Under the pieces are notes generated by a model. It ran no database searches, was not told the origin of the DNA, and saw only the letters and a list, made by a program, of their open reading frames with translations. From the NCBI GenBank assembly GCA_028753945.1, contig JAPNXP010000011.1, positions 3,038,001 through 3,102,000 of the forward strand: a stretch of DNA of 64,000 nt, given 5' to 3'. Below are positions 56,348 to 64,000 of this stretch, one piece after another. The position numbers and the translations under genes are program-made. This DNA is from Hexactinellida sp. DTS-2022. Lineage: Eukaryota; Porifera; Hexactinellida. Positions within the stretch are counted from its first letter, which is position 1. Each line of letters starts with the position of its first letter.

Positions 56348-56514
56348 CAGGCCCGGCGGAAGCTCGTGAGAGGTGGGGCGGCCTTGTGAGATGTGGGGCA
56401 GCCTTGTATAATAGTATTACGAACCACGCCCGCGAAATTTCAAAGTACCATACAAATCACAGAAAAAGTGGGGCGGCCCAGGCCGCCCCAACCGCCCCTC
56501 TTCCGCCGGCCCTG
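56348..56514. mobile_element. hAT MITE, 167 bp
   Basis: Starts CAGGCCCGGCGGAAG and ends CTTCCGCCGGCCCTG; exact 8-bp duplication CCCAGTAT (56340-56347, 56515-56522). Inner GGGGCGGCC repeats. Non-coding. Confidence 0.93.
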
Positions 56515-56829
56515 CCCAGTATATAGTATTTATTGGGACAGAGTGATTAATGCTTTGTATTTACCTTTTTCCAGCTTTTTCTATTAAATAAAACTGGGTA
56601 ACAAATATTCAATTAATAAACAATAATTACTAACCTTATTGTGAAATAATCCTGATGTTGATAGACATGCTTATATTTCTACTGGGTTACACTATTAGGA
56701 TTTATCTTTTTTGTACCATGAATTTGGTGGCTGGAAGGTATCTAGCAATTGATGTTGTGTAATTATATGTGAAATCATAGCCTACTATAGATAATACCCC
56801 ACAGTAACTTGATAATTTTGGTTCATGGA

Positions 56830-57014
56830 CAGTGTTTTTTTTAAGGATTTGCTTAGAGGGCCTTACCAACAATTAGAGGCCCTCACCCCAACAATTAGAG
56901 GCCCTCACTCTACATTTCATGATATTGAGTACTTAGCACGTTAAAAATTAGAGGCCCATTGATAAAAATTAGAAGACCATTTTGGGCCTCTAATTTGCCT
57001 TAAAAAAAACACTG
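56830..57014. mobile_element. hAT MITE, 185 bp
   Basis: Starts CAGTGTTTTTTTTAAGGA and ends CTTAAAAAAAACACTG; exact 8-bp duplication TTCATGGA (56822-56829, 57015-57022). AATTAGAGGCCC is repeated five times inside in direct or inverse form. Confidence 0.93.
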
Positions 57015-57365
57015 TTCATGGATGCTGTCGAAGATGGATTTGTAAATTCTAAATTAAGTCGATTGCAAGCTGAATTATTGATAAACTAAGTGGCTAATTA
57101 TTAATTTGAGTATTTTGTGTCCATTGTAAATAAAAATACTGTCGTATACCCCTTCCTTGTATGAATTAGCTAATATCACTAATGATTGGACTGACAATAA
57201 TAATAAATTTAGTATACATCTATGTAATATAGTACAAAAGTACACATCTATATAATAGTTAAGTAGAAAACATACATTAATGTATTATACATTTTCTTAA
57301 ACAAATACAATAATAAATATACATTTTCTTAAACAAGATACAATAATACACATTAACAAGTAACA

Positions 57366-58365
57366 TTAGAATAAACGATACAGACCGAAATGGTGCTCTA
57401 GTGGGTCTGTCTGTAAGAAAGATGTTAATAGATAAGAAAATCCACAATTTTCTAACAGATGGCTAGTTATTTGGGGTAACGCAACACAAGCATGTCTAAA
57501 GCTTGTAAAAGTTTGGAGACTTAATTTTCCTTCCTTTCCAGGTAGTGATCTCCAGGCTTCTAACCAATAGACAACTCGCCTCAAAAACAAAAGCGCTCGT
57601 CATTACCACGAATGGGCTAGAGAATGCATCGTTTAAACGGACATGGTTATATGGAATGTTTACATTAAACATTTTCCAGAGCGAGAGAAATTTTTTGGAT
57701 AAAATCCGACGATCAGTTTGTAATTCTAGACAACGTAGGTCATTTTGAACAGCTTAAGCAGCTACTGTTGATTCATGAATAACTTTTAAGACAAGTTTGA
57801 CATTTTGGCGCTCCAGAATAGAAGGGTAACAAGAATTCAAAGTTAGGCGGTGGGAAAGTTTGGTTCCCTGAATGGTAAAGGACTCTGACATCCCGAAAAG
57901 AAGCTGAACATAATCTCAAAGGAAAGGAACAGTAATCTGTGTGAAAATTGTCTAAATCAGGATGAGCGAAAGTTTTGCTGTCTGATATTTGATTGAGCCA
58001 ATTATTTCGAATCGTTTTTAGAATGTGGACAAAATAAAACGTAAGGAAAAGTGGCCTGTTGATATCATAAGGATGAGGCACTCGCAAGGCCTCATTAAGG
58101 GGGGACAGCACCAGGGCCCAGACGACTCTTAATGCGGCCCTGGGTCTCGAGTCTCTAACTTACCAACAGGGAAAACAATTTGAAGAGTTCACATTTTGAG
58201 GATAGTTATCAGTTGAAATTACCTGAACCAGTAGTCCACAAAGTTCAATATCTTCAATACAAGATTATATAACAGAAAATATCTTTTCAGCAGAAATAGA
58301 TGCGCATGGCAATAAACGGACAATACAGGACCATTTTTTATGAAGAAATTGTGGCTTTAGTAAAA
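57366..58365 (-). pseudogene. P/THAP9-type transposase fragment (third copy)
   Basis: Minus-strand pieces matching the middle of the 33.8-37.2 kb protein: LFLTFYFVHILKTIRNNWLN and FRDVRVLYHSG (58111-57773), then a broken stretch, then VVYWLEAWRSLPGKEGKLSL and TSFLQTDPLEHHFGLYR (57590-57366). The N-terminal THAP part and the C-terminus are absent. A short hAT end has been inserted (58102-58142). The left side stops at 57366; the right side meets a repeat at about 58365. 57023-57365 is AT-rich without features. Confidence 0.85.
58102..58142. mobile_element. hAT end fragment inside the P-type remnant
   Basis: ACAGCACCAGGGCCCAGACG followed by TTAATGCGGCCCTG nearly repeats 38975-39012, the end of the ZMYM1-like hAT. 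Only about 40 bp is present; probably an extreme deletion derivative or a stray end. Confidence 0.65.
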
Positions 58366-58626
58366 GATTTTTTTAGTTTTGGAACAGACAAATTTTGAAA
58401 GGTGTTAAAGATGTGTCCAAAATTTGTGAATTAAAAATCGTAACCCCAGGTGCAAATTAGACGGTCCCTCCGCATCTAGTACCTACATGCCACGTTTCAG
58501 CCCATCAACTATAAAGCTCTGCCCAGCGCACCGTCTACGGAGAAAAAATAATAAAAATAATATAAATAAAGGCAGTGATTTCAATACTGGGCCACTATAC
58601 TAGAGTATTGTCGGCACAGTAAAAAT
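58366..58626 (-). repeat. Palindrome-bearing repeat D, copy 1 (inverted)
   Basis: Read on the minus strand: ACTGTGCCGACAATACTCTA, GGCCCAGTATTGAAATCACT, TTTCTCCGTAGACGGTGC, CACCTGGGGTTACGAT and a tail with GACACATCTTTAACACC. The same order occurs on the plus strand at 62150-62490 and 63715-64000. Breaks off at the P-type fragment. Family unknown. Confidence 0.82.
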
Positions 58627-58789
58627 GATGAGTATCAAAAACTTAGATTGAGTGAAATTTATTAGTTATGAACATATGAACTCGTCAAGAAGGGCGCTAG
58701 TTCTGACTTAGAGCCTGAACTGTAAGCAGCCGACGTAATATTCATCATTGCGATGAAACATTACTAAGCAAATTAAGAAGGAATCAAAA

Positions 58790-59384
58790 TGTTAATTTCC
58801 TTCAAGACGGCTAAGTCTATTGTGTATAATACATATTTTCTGTGCATTAAATTTGGATCACATTCAATAGGAGTGTCTAACTGATTGTGTAGATAGTTAG
58901 GGAGAATGTTCCAATTCTTTTAGTTGACATCAGTACGGTCGACTAATAATATGTCAATTCCATCCAAGGCGGCTAACATATTGAGTTCAACATTTGTACC
59001 CCATACATTGGGTGCAGAAATAGCGTTATTGTGTTCATGCAATACCTGCTCACTAAGTTTGCCAGATTTGCGCATAACATTGTAGTGATGCTGGGTACTG
59101 GTAATGAATTTATTAATCAGATTGTACTTTAGTATCTCGGAAGAATTTTCGGTGCCAAATATTATATGAGATAGGGTACGGTACTACAAACAGTTACCAT
59201 CTGGTAGAACATCATATACTGAAACATTCTGACCAAAATAAGTTGTCAGTTGTGCTTTAAGTGAGGTGTAATAATTGCTTGCTGCACCTCGAGTATCACG
59301 AATAGGTAAAATGGGTATCTCATATAATACAATACTATCCGCAATCTTCTGCCCCAGGGATAATGAGATTATTGACCGTACCAT
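58790..59384 (-). pseudogene. OTU-type protease part of a Helitron
   Basis: Minus strand: SNYYTSLKAQLTTYFGQN then VYDVLPDGNCL, the OTU Asp and catalytic Cys block, ending at a TAG at about 59184. Beyond it the same frame continues with LSHIIFGTENSSEILKYNLI, HNNAISAPNVWGTNVELNML and IDILLVDRTDVN, the expected OTU body. It lies downstream of the helicase remnant, where OTU domains are known in some animal Helitrons. The gene is broken. Confidence 0.75.
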
Positions 59385-59695
59385 TGAGAAAATACTCTGA
59401 CAAATCGTATGGATCTCTAATTATTGCATCAAATATACATTCAGGATCTGATAGTGATAATACAATTACAAATAATTCAGCTATATCCATTTTTGTCTAT
59501 CACTTCCAATGGGATAATATTATTGTCATTAAACTCATGAAGTTTAATGATTTTCCCTTTGTCATCAGATATATTTTGGACAGACTCCCTCTTTGTAGGG
59601 GGAGCATAGCCTCAGGCAAGGAGTCATTGTCAATTGGGGAACTTGGAAATGTTTCAATCAATAGAAAACATATTTCATCTATGTCTTCTATGGGT

Positions 59696-60500
59696 TCAAT
59701 ATGAGAAGAGGATTAAAATTGCCTCCTGAGGATAAATGAAGTTCAGACTCAGAAGAAGTAAAGATAATTCATGGTATAAACACTCGCTTATGCTTGTTTG
59801 TACCAGTTGCGATCTCGCGTCAATTGCTCGGTTTGAGAATGCTCTGTTAATCAACCGATTACCATTACAAATACCCTCATCGGGATCAAGGTTACGCAAT
59901 AGAATTACAGTCGCAATTTCAAGAATTGCCGGTGAGGAGGCATACCATTAGGAGTGATGGCATTTAAAAACTAATTTGGAATTTTTTTTGCAACAGAACC
60001 TTCTACAGAATCTGCGCTCAACAGAGTTATACCGTCACCATGAAGCTGATGAAAGACGTAATCGTTTATTAAATCGGCTACTATATCATTTAGGACACGG
60101 AATAATTTTTTGTCTTACATATTAACGATCAGCATAATTTACAATTATATCACCATAGACTGAAGTAACCAAGTCTGTAATGGAATCACCTGGTACTACA
60201 AATTTGTTATCTATGTGAATCATTTGATTGTCATCCTCAGGTTCAGTGCCTTCTCCCACTCTTAATAAAAAGTTGAAAATGTACTTACCTCGAGGGCATC
60301 TTGTGACAATAATTCTCAAGTAGAACCGCTCTCCCTCAGTTGGATGATCAGAAAACACTCGACCAACCATGGTACCGTGCCCCTTAACTCGCGGCTTCCA
60401 TTCTCGCTTAGTTTTATCCCATACAAAATATTCAGGAAAATCTAAGTAAGTGATTGCCCGAGCAGATGGAAATTTTTGGTTAGCTAGATACTATCCTGTT
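59696..60500 (-). pseudogene. Helitron helicase (Pif1-type) remnants
   Basis: 60370-60122: MVGRVFSDHPTEGERFYLRI and RCPRGKYIFNFLLRVGEGTE, the segment linking Rep to helicase. 59899-59780: MRNLDPDEGICNGNRLINRA, the C-terminal helicase block known from Helitrons (RNLxPxEGLCNGTRL). The central helicase motifs are missing between them (59900-60120), so the enzyme cannot work. Confidence 0.82.
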
Positions 60501-60689
60501 AAAATGGAATATTTTTCTACACTTAACACACCCTCAATATCAGCGTCATCTCGAAAAACGACAGATTGTTGATTTTCAAGATGAAGAGCTAACCTCATCA
60601 CATGTGGCAAATTAGCATGGAGATCGTAGGCAAATATTGTATACCAAGCCTCACATGCAGATATTTACCGAGCTTCCACATAATTAGAT

Positions 60690-61540
60690 ACTTCGTCTAC
60701 CTGCCGGGGTTTATCAGTGTGATAACCCGATTGAAACTCGATAAATGCTCGATCATGGCCTTTATAGACATCCTTATAGAGGTACTTAACTGCTCTATCT
60801 GTGCTGCAATTTCAACGTTAATGTGAGCATTATACTTTAACAAAAGGTATGGGTTATATGGTATAACCCAACGATTGTCAAGCTTCATGCCTGCTACCTC
60901 TCCAGTATGGGAGTTATCTCTGCGCCGATACAATGGGTAACCATCCTTAGTGTTATAGTAACGTCAGAGAATTTCTTTGGATATTGTTTCGAACATGAAC
61001 CATTGCGCATTGAAAGTGCAGCCTTCTTTGCAGTACCACATGGACCATGTAACAAACAGCGCTTCACAATCTTATGCAATCAAGGATTGAGATCAGGATC
61101 AGGAAGTTCAGCACACACAATCTGATCGTAATCAGAAGGGTCACGTGGTTTGCAATCATCAGCTAAGATCACCTATATATGAGCATGCGGAATCCACGCT
61201 TCTGAAATTCAATTGCGTAGACGTGTGCAACGGGTTTACTAAGAACATGTTTCTTAAGAATGTCATTTAGTAATTAAGTTTAAAACACGAACAATTAAAT
61301 CGGGACGATCATTAGCTTTCTGGTTAGGCAAAAAAGACTACACATCATTTCGTCCCAAAGCGGATTACATGTAAATGTAATGAATAAATTTGACTTACCA
61401 AATACCCGTACTATTGTCATTGCGCCCTGATAAAGTTGGAACAATTGCCTCGGAGAGTTGCTATAGCTCGAGGGTAGAATAATATTCCGTCCCAACTCAG
61501 TCGCGTTAGTGTCTCCTTTGGACAATCAGCTGATTCAGCT
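60690..61540 (-). pseudogene. Helitron Rep (HUH nuclease) remnants
   Basis: Minus-strand blocks in order: ELGRNIILPSSYSNSPRQLF and LFITFTCNPLWDEM (61495-61345); YAIEFQKRG with the HUH motif PHAHI readable in the adjacent frame near 61180; LLHGPCGTAKKAALSMRNGS (about 61040); RRRDNSHTGEVAGMKLDNRW and PYNPYLLLKYNAHINVE (60930-60820); and KYLYKDVYKGHDRAF with the paired Tyr near 60760-60790. Several shifts of frame separate them. Rep nicks and transfers single strands in rolling-circle transposition. This copy is dead. Confidence 0.88.
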
Positions 61541-62149
61541 TCCTGACTCTATCAGAAATCCATTTCAAGGAACATGGACAATTTTAACTAAAATACATTT
61601 ATGTACAATTTTCTTTCTCACCCAAATCCCTTTTGTCACTTTCTAATTATAGAATGCCACAATTGAAATATTGTCCAAAAACAGTGTGTGTTAGATCCAC
61701 CCTTTGGCATCCCTGCTACTCAATCCTCTGTTTTTATTTATTAAGTTCAGGATTGGCCGGTTTAACTCACCCCCTGGGTTCTACCCAGGTATGATCTAGG
61801 TTTAAATCGGGCTTGGCAAAACCCATTTTTGTGTGTTAAATCTCATTATTATAAGTGAATACACTTTATAGCCCATATTCATTTGGGCATAATATACCTA
61901 GATAGTCTATATCTAATTAACATTATAATCTCTACCAATAGACTGACCTAAGAATAAATGGAATTCATAGAAGTTAGAATTATTTATAGTGCTAACGAAA
62001 GCAAAATATGTTATGCATTACTATTTAATAGTCATGTCAACCCACTCATTTATATATATTTACTAATTATCCGTGAACTGACTGCATATCGATAAGTTAA
62101 ATAATTTATAGTTTAGTCGATAGACCCAGTGACCTACCCTATTCGGAGT
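61541..62149. other. Intergenic, nothing recognised
   Basis: Follows the start of the Rep remnant. A small hairpin-like CCCTGGGTTCTACCCAGG lies at about 61772. Otherwise AT-rich without coding signal; a Helitron 5' terminus was not found. Confidence 0.5.
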
Positions 62150-62490
62150 TTTTTACTGTGCCGACTATACTATAGTATAGTGGCCCAGTTCTAATCTTAC
62201 TGCCTTTAATATTATTACTGTGCCGACTATACTATAGTATAGTGGCCCAGTATTGGAATCACTGCCTTTATTATTATTTATATTATTATTTTTTCTCCGT
62301 AGACGGTGCCCTGGCCAGAGCTTTATGGTTGATGGGCTGAAACTTGGCATGTAGGTTCGGAGTCGACGTCTAATTTGCACCTGGGGTTACGATTTTTTAT
62401 TAACAAATTTTTGACACATCTTTAACACCTTTCAAATTTTGTCTGGTCCATAACTCAAAAGTTGTTTTACTAAACCCCCAAATTTTATTT
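62150..62490 (+). repeat. Palindrome-bearing repeat D, copy 2
   Basis: Contains two tandem copies (about 60 bp apart, 62155 and 62216) of TGTGCCGACTATACTATAGT, whose inner part ACTATACTATAGTATAGT is a perfect palindrome. Then TTTCTCCGTAGACGGTGC and CACCTGGGGTTACGAT. Inverted relative to 58366-58626, direct relative to 63715-64000. Confidence 0.85.
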
Positions 62491-63586
62491 CACATTTGGA
62501 CTCGCCATAAAATTCTGCGTCTGATGGGACAAGAAAGTTTCGCATAAAGGGTTTAATTTCTGCCATAAATGGGGCTTTAAACTTCTTTGTTTACTCACAC
62601 TTCAATTTCAGTAAAACTGTGAAATCTAATTCCATTGTTTCAACTTGTAATAATTATATTGATTTAACTTGTTAAATCTTACTCTATTGATTCAACTTGA
62701 GATAATTAAATTGATTCAACTTATAAATTCCAGCTGGCTTCTATTTAATTGTAGCATTACTATACAATGGATTAAATTAAATTAATTTATATAAGGAATT
62801 TGTTGACTTTACTCAACTCACCGTGGATAACATTGCTAAAATAAATAACTAATAATTTTATTTATTATCAATAAGTAATGAATGAATGGCATTTAACTAA
62901 AGATGGTTTATGATAGAACCGTTAAGATTTTACATTCCACAACAACGACAGATTAAGTGATTATATTTATTTCGGCGAGAATATTCTTTTTGCACAATTA
63001 ATGTACTGACGTAATTTATTATAATTAATTCCTTTTGTATTTAACTTATAAAATTTTCCAATTGGATTATTGGGGTTAGCGAGTGCGCTGAATTCAAATA
63101 TGATAGTGAAATTCGATTTAAATTAATAATAAGTGCAAATAATTGAACTTTATTTATTTTGCTGTACATAATAATGGTGTTAAATTATTAATTTATTAAT
63201 TAAATATTTATACTAATTAGGTAAATTTCATTAATCTCAGAGATGATACAAGATAGAGACAAACTTTCAATTTATCAATTGGTCCTTATGCCAGGTACCA
63301 CCTATACAAGTGGATCTTGACACCTTGAGGTGATGATGACATCGTCAAAAAAATGTATTTTACAATTTTGTTAATTCGATATTTAAAATGGATTAGTTGA
63401 TGTTGGGTGATGACCCAACACTCACATAAAAAATGCTGAGTCATCAGCTATTATATTCTACTCAAACTTGAATATCTCTAAAATTATATGAACTAAATGG
63501 AAACTTCCACCACTCTAAGGGTCGATGCCTTCTGTGACACCTTTTTGAAATAATTTAACACCTTCATAGTGATGATGACATGGCGG
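62491..63586. other. AT-rich intergenic stretch
   Basis: No coding signal. TTGATTCAACTTG-like short motifs recur at about 62640-62730. The first ~70 bp may still belong to repeat D. Nothing else recognised. Confidence 0.55.
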
Positions 63587-63714
63587 AAAAAAAATCCAAA
63601 ATTGCAGCCTGCGCCGACAGCATGTTCTTTTGGAGGCACTATCAATAAACAACCAACAAAATATAGTGCCACCAAAGGAACATGCGTCGGCACAGGCTGC
63701 AATTTTGGATTTTT
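63587..63714. repeat. Long hairpin, arms ~52 bp
   Basis: AATCCAAAATTGCAGCCTGC on the left is inverted as GCAGGCTGCAATTTTGGATT-like sequence on the right, and both arms carry CATGTTC(C) and GTGCC motifs. The loop is about 20 bp. It lies immediately before repeat D copy 3. May be a tiny palindromic MITE. Confidence 0.8.
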
Positions 63715-64000
63715 TTATTATTACTGTGCCGACTATACTATAGTATAGTGGCCCAGTATTAGAATCACTGCCTTTATTATTTTTATTATTTTTTCTCCGT
63801 AGACGGTGCCCTGGCCAGAGCTTTATAGTTGATGGGCTTAAACTTGGCATGTAGGTGCGATGGTACCGTCTAATTTGCACCTGGGGTTACGATTTTTGAT
63901 TAAGAAATTTTTGACACATCTTTAACACCTTTCAAATATTGTCTGGTCCATAACTCAAAAATTGTTTTACTAAACCCCCAAATTTTATTTCATATTTGGA
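63715..64000 (+). repeat. Palindrome-bearing repeat D, copy 3 (runs off the window)
   Basis: Same order as copy 2: TGTGCCGACTATACTATAGT, GGCCCAGTATTAGAATCACT, GACGGTGCCCTGGCCAGAGC, CACCTGGGGTTACGAT and the ACACATCTTTAACACC tail. High similarity to copy 2. Continues beyond the window. Confidence 0.85.

Noticed and set aside
59363-59951. Plus-strand frames of 70-110 codons over the Helitron
   Set aside because: They are antisense shadows of the OTU and helicase remnants and show no domain.
63587-63714. MicroRNA precursor
   Set aside because: Arms are almost perfectly matched over about 50 bp and lie next to a dispersed repeat, more like a palindromic MITE.
1-64000. tRNA and rRNA genes, and prokaryotic-type promoters or terminators
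   Set aside because: None recognised on either strand; the sequence is non-bacterial and repeat-dominated.

Overview
The window reads as AT-rich, repeat-dense DNA of an invertebrate animal genome. No operon-like gene packing, rRNA, tRNA or CRISPR array is visible. Almost everything is transposon: P/THAP, hAT, MULE, Ginger, pogo-type and Helitron elements, many small non-autonomous (MITE) copies, and four families of tandem repeat. The species cannot be fixed from the sequence. The only plausible host coding exon is an unrecognised 357-codon frame at 50178-51251.

Left part (1-18.6 kb). A satellite of about 78 bp fills 1-8018 and is split by a 3.9-kb THAP/P-type transposon (3051-6997) flanked by TA. 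A Helitron start and a truncated Charlie-like hAT follow. A 19-bp minisatellite then runs to 15.47 kb; it carries a tandem pair of Helitrons, a 1.16-kb hAT with a pogo-type MITE inside it, and an integrase fossil at its edge. Then come an isolated OTU protease pseudogene and several MITEs.

Nested block (18.9-29.3 kb). A Ginger-type element (18899-29255, TG...CA ends, 4-bp TGTA flanks) is split by an element with about 1.1-kb inverted ends (20876-27970). That element is split by a second element with about 420-bp inverted ends (21040-24260), which holds further MITEs.

Inverted block (30.3-43.9 kb). Two MULE copies in opposite orientation bracket a segment of about 11 kb. Three target-site duplications (of the MULE, of a hAT, and of the hAT MITE that hosts that hAT) match only if this segment is turned round. 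The sequence therefore records a transposon-mediated inversion. Inside are arrays of a ~178-bp satellite, a nearly complete P-type transposon (33772-37170) and a ZMYM1-like hAT remnant. The MULE family has a C-terminal RING finger joined to the transposase, seen in all three copies (30309-30999, 39892-41942, 51270-53223).

Right part (44.5-64 kb). It holds a hAT with a pogo-type MITE inside it, a nearly intact BED-finger hAT (45314-47730), the host-like exon with a MULE inserted 10 bp after its stop codon, a 58-bp minisatellite, several hAT MITEs, a third P-type fragment, and a decayed Helitron with HUH Rep, helicase and OTU remnants (58.8-61.5 kb) bracketed by copies of a palindrome-bearing repeat.
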